From Toxotes chatareus (Eukaryota > Chordata > Actinopteri > Toxotidae), in contig CM028883.1 in the NCBI GenBank assembly GCA_016801885.1, positions 26,578,643 through 26,642,642 on the forward strand: 64,000 nucleotides of DNA, in the 5' to 3' direction. Position 1 is the first letter of the stretch. Every line of letters starts with the position of its first letter. Both the position numbers and the translations under genes were made by a program. The notes under the pieces are model-generated. The model was not told where the DNA came from. It did not search any database and saw nothing but the letters and a program-made list of their open reading frames with translations. Positions 52,316 to 63,611 of the stretch are shown piece by piece.

Positions 52316-54558
52316 CCATTCTTCCATTTGTTTTCTCTGCTACTGAAACAAAGCTCCAGGAGGTAGAAATAAAAAAAAAAAGAGAGAAAAAAAGAAAAAA
52401 GCTTCAGAACACAGACACGCTACTAATCAGAGCTGAAAGTATGGACACGGTATTGGATACACGTAACATTAAAAGGCTTGAATTATTAAATCTGGATTTG
52501 TTAAAAAATAAATAAATAAATAAAAAATAATAAGCAAACAAACAAACAGAGAAGAGCAGAGGGATGGCGAGGACAATGGGAACCTAGTCATTTTACCCAC
52601 ACACTTAATTGCTGAGATGTGGAGATGTGGCAGCATCACTGAAGGCGATAGCAGAGTCCCTTATGGGAGCACATTCCAGGCTGATCCTTAAAAATCTAAA
52701 CCAATTATTTCAAGTAAACACAAATATAAGCCCTCAAGAAATGACTGCTTTTTGTTCTACTGTAAACCTGGGTGCTAAGTACAGGTCAGCACTGTGGCTC
52801 TGCAAGTTTGAATCTCTTTTTTACAGACAGTCCAGATGATGTCCTCATTGTTCATCACCAGTTCATCCTCCATATTCGTTCCTTTAGATCATCTGGTCAA
52901 ACTATGGACTTGTTTAAAACTTGGCTGTCCATTGGTTGCAATGTAACTATTTTGCTTTCAAATCACAGTGATGAAGTCAAGCAAAATTTAAAAACTGATG
53001 AGACTACAACAAAATGTAATTGCAAAAACAAGATGAATGAAGCTGTGTGATTATTTAATTATTATTATTTAATTAAAAGCCTGGACTGAGTGAAAAAGCA
53101 TGTTACTGTTTTTTTTTTTTTTTTGATGTGCTTCATATGATCCATATGATTCATATGAGCTGGGTCATATCACATCTTCAGGAGTTTCATCGACTCACAG
53201 TGCCAAGTTTACACCATATAGGTGAATCCAAAGTATGTGACATATGGCGTAGCAACAAGGACAGGAACTCGTGCTGGCTTCTGACCCAGGAACATGGCCA
53301 ATTGAATTAACTGGGACACAAACCTTGAGACACAACCTGCACAATCAAATGTCCTGGATCTGTAATCCTGTTTTCTTTAAGGTTATTTCAAATTTCCTTG
53401 TTGGGTTATGTTTGATCTCATAGAAGAAAATAGAAAGACAGAACTAACTTCTCCACAGCTCGTGACATTTGCTGGGCTACCATCACTGCGCTGTGACAGA
53501 CACTTCAGGGGTGATTCAGAGAAAAAAACAAAACAAAACGCAGCTGCTCCAGTAATCTCTGCCTGAGCGTCTGCTAATGTGTGTCGTGAGATCGCTGGAT
53601 AACAAGGGACAGCATTGTGTCTTTGCTAATTGCAACCCTTTTCCCCACCCGCCACGTGCAACCTCTGAAGAGAGATAGAAAATGCTACTAATTATAAATT
53701 TTAATAGGATTACTAGATGTGTGTAATCAGCTTTTGGTCTAATGAATTCTTTGAGAAAGAAGATACCTAATCAAAGACTGTGTTTATGTTGCTGGGGACA
53801 TTTGCATGGCAGTATCAGACTGGTGCTCCATCACCGGAGCCCCAGTGCGCTTCATCTCAGAGGGAATTAGGCTGGAAAGCATGTTGTAGACTGATATGGC
53901 TTGTAATCCATCTCTCTCAGTGTAACCTTCAGCAGCACAAAAAAGCAGAAACACATCTCCATCACACTGAGTGGAATACGTTCTCCTTTCATTCAGCGGC
54001 ACTTCAACAGGAGCATTAAGAGAAGTTCATCCAGCAATCACTTTACCATCTCTTTATTCCATACAGATGAGAGATAAGTGGCCGGCCTGATGTGTTTATA
54101 TCCTGTGAGCCAATGTTACACAGCGGAGCATAATTCCTGGTTCTAGTTATTTATTAAGGGTGCTGTCTCCTGAGCCCTCTAAATTCTCTCTGCCTAAATG
54201 TGTGTTAATTGATAGAGCAAACCTAATTAAACTCATTCGAGACTGCATTAACTGAATCTCAGGCTGGTTAAAGGAATGAGGTGAATGAAGAGTTCTGTGT
54301 TTAAGTTGCAAAAAAAAAAAAAAAAAAAAAATACAGCTCTACAAATAACGTGGTGTGTTATATATAAGGTGACTATAATTTTTTATTTATTTATTTTTTT
54401 AACTGTGTGCTGTGATCAGCCAAGTGGCATGTTCAGTGGTGTGAGGTGTGTCATCGTGTCACACATCCTGGAAAACACAGCTCCACCAATGCATCAAGTG
54501 AGAAGTTGATCTACTGAAGGTCAGGGGTGAAATTAAAGTACATTGTAACATGTGAAAG

Positions 54559-54596
<38 letters not shown>

Positions 54597-55313
54597 TATT
54601 TCATGATACATTTAAAACTTTATGATTTTAGTTACTATTTAAAGACAAAATAATGAACCTGTTTTCTAAAATGGCTCATTTCATTTTATAACACTGAATT
54701 ATCATTTTAGGAGTTTTAATTATCATTATAACTTTTTTTTTTTAACCAAGAGCTTTTTAAATAGCATAAATTAAATGTAAATTAATTAATGTTTTTTTTA
54801 AAGGCAACAAAAAATGAACTGATTATGATTAACATAATGTGTTACTTAGATATTTATTCAAGCAGCACATTCAAAACTTCATAAAAAAAGATGGAGAGGC
54901 ATCAGTCTGCTTATTGTATCTTTAAAGTTGTCGTGTTGTCCTAAGGACAGCCAAAAAAAAAAAAAAAAAAAAAAATCAGGATTCATCCTCTGGTGATCAT
55001 GAATATTCACTGTAAACTAAGTCGACACCGTTTTAGATTGTTATGAAACATGAAAAATGTTCATGAAATATGCTGATCAAATATCAAACATTCTGTCTGA
55101 TGAATCTGAATCAAAATCTTTCACATAATAACAGAGGTTGAGAAACTCCATTAATTACACAGAATTAATAATTATTAGATTCATTCTGTTGATGAGATAC
55201 ATTTCACTAGTTCAATCATTTGTTTAATCTTTCATGTCACTGTTTACAGTGTTAGTAGTGTGCTTCAGGATTGCTGCGGTGGATTGTCTTACATTTTTCA
55301 GGTGCTCATGATC
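52316..55313. other. fhit intron (inferred), homopolymers and one conserved-looking patch
   Basis: Contains long homopolymers: T at 53109-53124, A at 54309-54331, T at 54561-54593 and A at 54953-54974. AAAT runs lie at 52503-52525. CATATGAT-type repeats are at 53139-53165. The stretch 54060-54285 is repeat-free with TTAATTGATAG and CTAATTAAAC motifs. Confidence 0.4.
54561..54593. repeat. Long poly-T tract
   Basis: The longest homopolymer in the window (about 33 T). Similar but shorter tracts occur at about 4870-4888, 10742-10762, 12302-12326, 23120-23140, 46507-46527 and 58799-58819. Confidence 0.95.
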
Positions 55314-55531
55314 CACTATTGCAGAGGTGTCCAAACTGTTCCACAAAGGGCCGTGTGGCTGCAGGTTTTTGTTCCAACCAATCAAGAACACACAGTTTGA
55401 CCAAACAACTGTCTGAAGACTGAGATCAGTTGATTAAATGAGTCAAGTCTGGTGTGCTGCTGCTTGGTTGGAACAAAAACCTGCAGCCACACGGCCCTTT
55501 GTGGAACAGTTTGGACACCTCTGCACTATTG
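55314..55531. mobile_element. 202-bp palindromic hAT-type MITE, copy 2, with TSD
   Basis: The element spans 55322-55523, exactly the length of the copy at 43.2 kb. It is flanked by a perfect 8-bp duplication CACTATTG (55314-55321 and 55524-55531). The ends match each other over about 60 bp starting CAGAGGTGTCCAAACTGTTC. By eye about six differences separate it from the reverse complement of copy 1, so the two inserted in opposite orientation and are young relative to the other repeats here. Confidence 0.95.
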
Positions 55532-56841
55532 TTTCCAATCCTTTTATTTCCAACAGGATCTTTCCCTGCTATGTCAGGCAGATCATACATGCTGCCTCAC
55601 TGCTGCCACCCGGTCTCGTCCACACCACGCCGGGGCTGTATGACAACAACACGCTAAGACAGAAGAGATGGGGAGAAATATCCTGTGATATCTAGATTTT
55701 CAACTGTCTCTGTCTTCATTTCTCTTCAGGTCACAGTAATGTCAGGGCTTAGCCACAGCTCAGGTTCATCTGTCTGACACACTGATTCTAATGGAAACCG
55801 TCGCTTTACGAGACACTGTACGCTCATACGTCACATTCTCAGAATATGCCAGGCCTCTGCAATCAAGAGTGACAATCGCAGTATTTAAAGGGAAATTTTG
55901 ATTAAATAACGCCAACATATGGCTTCAGAACGGAAGTGTACAAGCAGAGCAGAGACAGAAATCTCCCTGGTCCAAAGTTAATCTCAGTGTGGAGGAGTTG
56001 TGCAAGGTGAGAGCAGCACTTGAGAAGTTAAGCTCAAAGCCAAGAACTGATTATCATTCCGAGAAGAGAATGAGCACATTATTCAAACAAATCAGCGATG
56101 GAAATCATGCAAATTAATTCAAGATTTTTTTTTTTTCTCAGGCTGGTTGAAAACAATGATTAATAGACATAAGTATTTTTTTTTCCTTGTTGTTTTCCCA
56201 GCACAGAGAGGATAGGGAAGAGGAGAGCCAGCGAGGATTCATGACCTCGTCCGCCCTGAGTTTGACACTGTATCTATTTAAAGGTAAACCTCTGTGTTAT
56301 GTTGGGAGTATGAAAACACGATGATCAACAAAAAGAACTGAAAGCAAACAATCCTGCACAGCAACAGGGTTTAGGTAACCTTCACCGGTCACTGCTATTG
56401 TCTCTTTTAAATATGTGTGTGTGTGTGTATGTATGGCAAACAGCTGCATATGTGGCCTTTATATCAAGGGCAGGTTCACTTCAGCAAGGACAGCATCTGT
56501 TGCCAGGCAACAACAGGAGGCTTTAGGAAGTGCTCCATTGAGCAGCGAATGTTCAAGTCAAGTCAGAGAGAAACAATGAGACAGATATTGACTGTGAAAG
56601 ACTGTGAAAGAGTCTGATTCCACTGCAGACCACTGTCAGGGACACTGCTCTGTACAACACTGCTTGTGTTCTGTTTTCATACTCACACTGATGATGGAAA
56701 ACGGATAGAAACAGAGTTCATCTCAATACTATGCTGTTAATTAAGGCTTGATGCTGTTGCAGTGAAACCTTCATTAACCCTCTGAACCCTCAGCTGTACT
56801 CTAATTGTCAGTCCCTTTGGTTGCAGGCTTATAGTCTTAGA
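55532..56841. other. fhit intron (inferred), no gene seen
   Basis: Unique sequence with T-runs near 56127 and 56178 and a short GT run at about 56414-56430. No supported gene. Confidence 0.4.
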
Positions 56842-56968
56842 TAGGTAAAGTGGCTTCAAAGTGTAGATGGGCAAAAATGGCACTTTAGTTCATTTAAATT
56901 TCAATCTACAACACAATGAAGTGTGCAAAAAAGTCAAGAGGTCTGAACACTTTCTGTGAAGGCACTGT
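56842..56968 (+). mobile_element. Solo 3' end of a Tc1-like element
   Basis: AAGTGTAGATGGGCAAAAAT is followed by TTTCAATCTACAACACAATG and AGTCAAGAGGTCTGAACACT, then TTTCTGTGAAGGCACTG. This is the familiar terminal region of the same Tc1 superfamily as the copies at 38 and 47 kb (GGGGTCTGAATACTTTC and GGCACTG-like end). No transposase is attached. Confidence 0.75.
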
Positions 56969-58325
56969 GAGCCAGAAATTGTTATAGTAAATCATCAGAT
57001 AGTTTTCATTTAAAACAAGCTAAGAGACCAACTTCATTTCCAGTTTCCAGTATCCTGAGTTTACAGAAGAAATGCTCTTTTTATTCATTTATTAATCCCA
57101 GTTGCTGTGACATTATTATTTCTCAATCGACTTTCACGTAACCTGCCCTCCAGCAGCTCAGAGGACACTATCCCTCCCAGTTCTGGCAGATACAGCATCA
57201 CTCAATGAATAAAAACAGCATTTGTGTTACAGAGCAAAGCAAACAGCTTTTTACACTGCACTCAGTGAAAGACCGCCTTCACCTGATTATTTGCCAGTTA
57301 CTCAGAACTTGAATAGACCTAACAACATAGACACACACAAACACAATTACTTGGGACAACATGCTTCTCCCATAGAGCGTGCCACTATAATACCACACTG
57401 AATCACTCCTGGGTGGGATCACACGATGTGAAAAACCCCTGTGTAATGTCGGATATGGTCAGAGGTTCGAGAGACTTTCAGCCCATAAAAACCAGCACAG
57501 CTGTCAAACAATAAACGTGTTTCAGAAATGCAAGCAAATCCTCCTGCAACAAGGAAACAGCAGTGGTATAATGCTGTCCACTCAGAGAGCCAAGACAAAA
57601 CTGAGAATGGCACAATATGAAGGCCTGAAGCCGCCACGTTCTCCTGGTACAAAACCAACAGACACACGGAGAATCCGTCCTCTGTGAATCTCTGTGAGTA
57701 CCATTTAAAACACATTTTACACTTGTTTTACACAAAAGATTTCTGGAAAATACATGAAAATACACATTTTAGTACTGCCACTTTTCTGTCATTTGGACAG
57801 CATGAAAGCTTGCGGTTTAAAAAAAAAAAAAAAATCATCAGGCCTTACAAAGCACCTCAAATCCATCCTGTGCAAATCAGTATATTCATGCATTCCTGTT
57901 TCAGAGTAAGGCTGGTCATTCTGTACCTGAGTAGCTTAGTTTACTTTCATCTGTACATATAAACACATCAGGTCAAACTTCTTGAGTCTTCCTCATTACA
58001 TTTGTAATATAAGTGTAATATAACAGCATCAACATATATTTGGAGAATAATGTACAGAAAGCCAGTTATTAGTAGAAAATAGGCCAGCACACAACACACA
58101 GCACAAACTGTTTGACTACATGCGTATCTTATGTTGGAAAAAAAAAACCTATCTGAATGGAAACTCTTCACATCTCTCTCTCTCTATCCACCTGCAGTCT
58201 CCAAACAAACTAAGTGCAACAAAGTGACCGCTCATCCCCAGGTTGAGGAGGTCTGTCAGGTGTCAAAATGCCTACACACTCTTAAACCCACAAACAGCAC
58301 CGAGCTCAGCAGGCCCACCTCTCAC
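56969..58325. other. fhit intron just downstream of the coding exon (minus)
   Basis: Unique sequence with an A-run at about 57819-57834. The next fhit exon would be expected further left on the minus strand, but nothing resembling it was found in this window. Confidence 0.45.
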
Positions 58326-58471
58326 CTGTAAGTAATGAGAGGATGTGTCCAGGCACCACAGGCTTTCCGTCGACCGGAGCAAAGGACAGCTCAGTCTGCA
58401 GGAACACGGCCGAGGCCTTAAAGGGATGCTGTCCAAAACGCAGGGTCAACATGTCCCACTGACTCACAGGC
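58326..58471 (-). CDS. fhit: fhit first coding exon (HIT-domain dinucleoside triphosphate hydrolase)
   Basis: FHIT hydrolyses diadenosine tri/tetraphosphates (ApppA to AMP and ADP) through a histidine-triad site and acts as a tumour suppressor. This exon encodes only the N-terminal strand region. The acceptor CTCTTCCAG ends at 58472, 5'UTR follows, and the ATG is at 58452-58450 (purine at -3). The frame MLTLRFGQHPFKAS, AVFLQTELSFAPVDG, KPVVPGHILSLLTG runs to the donor CAG/GTGAGA at 58326/58325, leaving a phase-1 end (42 codons plus one base). The RFGQH, FLxTELSFA and KPVVPGH blocks are diagnostic for FHIT. The His-triad motif lies in later exons outside the window. Oddities are one extra residue near the start and a donor about 21 nt beyond the human position (see findings). 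HINT-type proteins are excluded by these blocks. Confidence 0.93.
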
Positions 58472-61169
58472 CTGGAAGAGACACAGAGACAGCAGGTGGT
58501 CAATAAGATCAGACTGAACAAGGATTCGGTTCATTGCACACGTCAACATACAGCTGGAGGTCCTCACTGAAGAGCCTCGCTGACGTGTTCATTTGAATGG
58601 GATGTGATTTGGCTGGAGGTGATGAAGGAACCAGGAATGGAAACATTGAAACATTATAAACTGTATATCAAATACAAATATTACAATTACCTACACAACA
58701 AAAAGGCAGGTAAAAAGGCAGAAAAAGGAGGCTTTGAGATGTCTTTGTAAAAGCTTTGTGAACATGACCCCGCTTAATCTAACATGTTACCTTAACTTAA
58801 AAAAAAAAAAAAAAAAAACATGACAAAAGAAAAAAATAAAAGAAAGACAAGCCAACTACCGCACAACCACCAACACTGCAGTCACTCCAATGTAATAAAG
58901 CGGCCTGGAGAATCATAGAGATATAAATCAATCACAGTCAGTGCACTCCCAGGCCTGAGAATAAGCTTAGTGAAACAAACACAGTGAAAACATCTGTGTG
59001 GGTGGACCATGGGTCTGTGAGGATGTGGTTTCCAAAACCTGAAGGACCAACAGATGTTTTGAGCGATAAGATGTAATAAGAGAGAAGCAAAATAAATAAA
59101 CACAGGAGAAACGCTGGTACTTTTACCTCTTCATGCATCTAAAAATCCTGTCCTATATCCAACAGTCTGAACAGTCTGAGGGGGAAATCACTCACATCTC
59201 ATATCAAGCCTGACGACTGGACAGAAGTAGACACTGATTTATTTTACTGTTTCTGGGCTAAAGCATCAATTTAAACCAAAGTCAGTGCGTTTTTGGACAT
59301 ATATCACATAAAGTCCTGAAGATCACGGTGTGTCTGTTTCATCACTTAGTGATCTGTTACACTGGCTTTGCCCCAAAACCAACCAACACCTGAACTGACC
59401 GCTTGTGTCAACACTGTCCAAGGGGGAAAAAAATGAGAAGTCAGTGCTCACTCTCTAGGTTTAGTTTATAGTACACGGGGAGCTTTATTAATTCTAGCCA
59501 TAAAAAAAGAAAATAAAAATGGAAGCATAAACCTCACATTTCCTGTGAACGCCTAACTCAATTTCAAAAAATAATTATCAGTTTCTAAAAACAGCCCTCA
59601 TTTTAGTTGTGCGTTTTACCAACACAGACCTTAGTGTTTAAAACAATCAATCCTGCAAACTAAAGCAATGATGAGAGAAACGCAGTACGAGGCAGACGTG
59701 AGATACTGAATTAAGAGGACAAATGAAGCTGAAGGTTTTCCTTTCGTTCAGGTAGCGATCAAAGCAGAGGTGAAAAAAAGACATTACTGTGTGCCACTGT
59801 CTCTCCCTCTGTATCACTCCACTGTGGTGGAGAGATGAATCCATCTTATCAGACCGTGCCCAAGATAGAAAGACGGTGTCACATCTGACAAACTCCTCCA
59901 TTAACATGGTTGACTTCTTGCTGAGAGAAACCATTATTGCCACCATCTAACATACAGATGAGCTGAACTCAAGCACAAACACATTCTGCTTCTGTTTTTT
60001 AGCATCTAAATCATGCAAATCTTGATATGGTGTTTCTGTTGGTATCAAAGTGTGACCATGTGGCTTTATACAACATTATGTGCTGTACCACTTGATGTTG
60101 GCTTATTTTCTTGAGTCAGACCTCTATTAGCTGAAGGTTGAAACACGTTCAGCATGGTGCTGAATCTGTACATCATCATCAACATCAGTGTGCTGTTGGA
60201 CACTGTGTAATATCCTTATAGAACATCAGCAGGATTATTCATGCAGCACCGCAGAGGTAAAGTGACATTCTGTAATGTAGAGATTAGAAGGGTTTGCTGA
60301 ACGACATGCAACCTTGATGCACATGGAATGTGTTTTCAGTGGGTGGGGGGCAGGGGGACGGATGCCCTGGATACATGTATGCGCATATTAATGTTTAGAG
60401 TAAACAACTTTGCATGGAAATAATATTACACAGTGGAGCAGGTCCACAGCTCAGCACACAGTCACTCATATATAAACTCATATAAATGCTTTTGGTTGAT
60501 AATCCAACTGTTTAAAGTGAAGATATAGAATACGCTATTATGTGTTTTTAAACCTTCAATGCTATTGTCAGTTATGTTTAGAAGCTAATTTACCATGACC
60601 AGTTTCATAACACCTAATGACTGTGAAAGAGAACCCCCCCCCCTCCTTTTTTTTCAAACATGTACGTGACTTGCTACAATGGGGCTAAACGGTGCCTAGG
60701 CAATTACACAGCTCCCTCTAGGTGGGCTGACCAAGGCAGAGTGGGAAAGACAGAGGAGAAGGAGGAGGAAGGCTGGAGCCTGGAGATAATCACAGCATGG
60801 GGCATGCTCCCTCCTTCCTCCCATCTTTTTCTCTCCAATCTCCTACCTGAACAGCTGAGCCACTGGAGAGGGAGGGAGGGAGAGAGAGAGTCATGGGTGA
60901 ATTTGGATTTGGTCCCAGTAGACTCATCCACGCTCTCTCTCACCAGCTGTCTCTCCTGCATTATCGTTCCAAATGCTCTCTGACAATTCCACAATTAAGA
61001 AGTAGAGTGCTGCAATTAGCTTACTGTGTATAGAGATGACCCAATTAGTGTTTACTTTACACAGATTTTATCACCTTCGATTTATAAATACCAACAGCCT
61101 GTATGTTCCAAGCTTGCTTGGATAAGGGAATGTTGTATGATTAACTATGTAAGGTCATCATGGGGGGTC
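58472..61169. other. fhit intron upstream of the coding exon (5'UTR side)
   Basis: Unique sequence with an A-run at 58799-58819 and a C-run plus T-run at 60634-60655. The minus frames at 59647-59946 and 60704-60994 lack domains. A non-coding 5'UTR exon could lie here but cannot be recognised from sequence. Confidence 0.4.
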
Positions 61170-61170
61170 C

Positions 61171-62240
61171 TCAACTAACGTTCTGCAGTAGTAATCTTAC
61201 CAACAAAATACTAAGAAGCTGATTTAAATGTACTTGCAGAGTTGGACCTTGCAAGTACTGAGCCTGAGCCAGCATCTGCCTTTCTATCAGTACAGGGGTG
61301 GACTGTGTTGTTGTCAGTTTTTTTCTCAACTCATGACTTGGAGCTGCAACGCTCCGGGTAGTTGGAGGCAGAGAGACATTTAGAGGCACTGTCACTGTCT
61401 GATGGATTATGACTATGTTCCAAACTGTGGTCAGAGATGATACTGTAATCGTCTGATCTGTCTATTGGCTGGTCATGGTTCTGGGCCAGAATTTATGAAT
61501 ATGGCCTTGTACTGCTTCTGAACACCTGTCTCGATGCAGTTGGCGGACATTACACTCGGAGTCAGACAATTCTTCTATTATTGCTTGATGGAGCTCTTTG
61601 TAGTCATTCCTGATACTGGGAGGTAGTGACTGTATGAACTCAGGGACAACTTTAGAGATGGTCTTTGGATTGACTCCAAGTAATCACTGACACTGTGATC
61701 ACAGTTGTCCAGCTACAATTGATACAACTTCCTTTGCTATGAGCTCAGGTACTGTGAGGCCCTTTCTAGTGAAGGTGAGATTAGGTTAGCATTACTATGG
61801 GAGTTTGCATCACATGCTGTAGTTCTCTCTAATTGAGAGACAGGGCTTGAACAGCAGTCATCACTCTGGTGGTAGTGTTAAGAAGAGGCTGCACTGTCCT
61901 AGCTGAGAAGAACATGGGGCAGAATACCAACTTGAGGACAAACTGCACATCTCCTGCATTGTCTTTTTCAGAGCAGTGGGAGGTCAGGCAGCTGTTACCT
62001 CGCTGTCTCTCAGTCGAGGTTGAGAAACTACCATCTTTCCCAAGGACTTAGGCTCTGTTGGGAATTGTTCCCATCTTCTGAGTGGAGATGGAGTTAACCT
62101 TTTGTTAAGGGGGGTAGTGTGTATTTCAGTAACTGGAATCACATTCACTGACATCAGTGAGTACTTCTCAATGAGTAGTCTGTCCACCTCTTTCCTGCAC
62201 TTGCTGAGAGCCAGCCTGCTAATGAATTCAGGGTAGCCAG
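61171..62240 (-). pseudogene. Degenerate coding-like stretch, family unknown
   Basis: Three minus-strand pieces read as plausible protein, broken by stops and frameshifts. They are EFISRLALSKCRKEVDRLLI with EKYSLMSVNVIPVTEIHTTP (62240-62110); TRKGLTVPELIAKEVVSIVA and, after two stops, SKVVPEFIQSLPPSIRNDYK with ELHQAIIEELSDSECNVRQL (61790-61540); and a Ser/Thr/Pro/Gln-rich tail (61395-61171). The composition suggests a structural or DNA-binding protein of a transposable element, but I do not recognise it. A decayed host retrocopy is the alternative. Confidence 0.35.
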
Positions 62241-62741
62241 GTGTTCAGTGCTGGGGAGGAAATAAACAGCTCTACACAGATGTGTCTGGAATGAAGAGTG
62301 AGATTAAGTAGGTTATCTAGTACAACGAAGCAGTGTTGTTGGCTATGGTGTTGTATATTAGCCTAAACAAACTGTGGTGGCCCAGACTAGTGAGAGAAGC
62401 TTCCTGTGGAAGAGGGGTAGCTATACACCATCTATTGTCTCTTGTAGGCATAGTAGGTTGGGGCCAGCAAAAGCCAAATAGAGGTTACACAAGTGAGTCT
62501 GCTAACCCAAAGTTTCAACATGCACTAACTGAGGAGATGCTTCTCCCTCAGTCCTAGTGTTTCTTTCATTTTCCCCTGTCTGTCTCTGCCTGGGCGTGGC
62601 AAACCAGTTTCATCCACCCATCTGTTCATCTGTGTACCTGCTGCCAATCCACACATCAAATCCACCTGAAGCCTGAAGTATTTAAACCCCGGCCTTTAAC
62701 TCCACTTTTCACAAGATTGTTCCATATGCCTCTCCCAGTGC

Positions 62742-63334
62742 ATGTACGTCAGTGGTGGAGGAAGTACTGAAGCTTAGTACTTAAGTAAAAGCACAAATAC
62801 CCCGCAAAAATTATACTCAAGTTAAAGTGGAAGTACTACATCAAGAATCTGCCTAGTGAGGTGCCCGGGGAGCTGGGATGGATCCGTGCCTTGCTCAGGG
62901 GCACCACAGCCATGGTCGCAGTGGTAGGGGAGGCGCATCTCCTTCATCACCACCGTATTCGTTTTTTTTGCGCTTGGTCGAGGGATCGAACCCACAGCCC
63001 TCCGATCTCAGGCCGGTCCAAAGTCCAAAGCCGCACTCTTAACGTACTGTGCCCCCCAAATTTTGATGCAAGATGCAATCTTGCAGTTTCATGCAAGATT
63101 TTGAGGATAATATGTTCATAACATGTAACGAGTAACGGCATAAATTGTAGAAATCTGTACTTTCTACTCCACTACGGAGTAGAAAGTACAGATAATTGCT
63201 GCAAAATGTAATGGAGTAAAATCCAAAGTATGCATTATTATTTTTACTTAAGTAAAGTACAGGTACGTAAAGAAAATACTGAAGTATAGTAACGAAGTAC
63301 AAATACTTTGCTACATTCCACCACTGGTGTACGT
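62742..63334. mobile_element. hAT-type MITE with 8-bp TSD, carrying a nested SINE
   Basis: The element spans 62750-63326. The left end CAGTGGTGGAGGAAGTACT and right end ACATTCCACCACTG are inverted repeats. The interior is rich in AAGTA/TACTT motifs (AGTACTTAAGTAAAAG, TTTACTTAAGTAAAGTAC), as in the common teleost CAGTGGTGGAAAGTAAC-type MITE. Flanks ATGTACGT (62742-62749) and GTGTACGT (63327-63334) form a 7-of-8 target duplication. It is longer than usual because about 195 bp of SINE-like sequence sits inside. Confidence 0.85.
62863..63057 (-). mobile_element. tRNA-derived SINE-like insertion inside the MITE
   Basis: On the minus strand it starts GGGGGGCACAGTACGTTAAG (A-box-like) and carries a perfect B-box core GGGTTCGATCCC (62982-62993). 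It ends in a body with GGTGCCCCTGAGCAAGG. It interrupts the AAGTA-rich MITE interior, so it inserted later. Limits are approximate. Confidence 0.7.
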
Positions 63335-63611
63335 TCCTTGTGTTGTTTTGATGCTGGTTAAGTCTGTTTCTACCTTTGTTTCAGGTTCGTCTCTTACTGA
63401 CTTCCTGGTTTGCCTGCTATGCTCAGTTCCATGTTTGTCCCCTGTGTCCCCCTCCTTCTGGAGGCTCACACCTCTACCTGTCTTCTCTGGCTCATACCTG
63501 TAATGCTGCCTGTCCTGCTCCTCTGACAAAGATCATCTTCTTCAATAACATTACAATAAATTGCCTTTGTTTAAAAAAGTTCTACTCTTTGGTCCAGAAT
63601 TATCACATAAC

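Noticed and set aside
53139..53165. Short CATATGAT repeats as a CRISPR or iteron array
   Set aside because: Only three imperfect units without spacers of constant length; vertebrate low-complexity sequence.
55438..55695. Plus frame beginning MSQVWCAAAWLEQKPAATRP, with a similar minus frame at 43102-43284
   Set aside because: Both are translations of the palindromic MITE arms, not a gene family.
62982..63057. Possible tRNA gene (B box GGGTTCGATCCC)
   Set aside because: No cloverleaf with a proper acceptor stem; it is the head of a SINE-like repeat.
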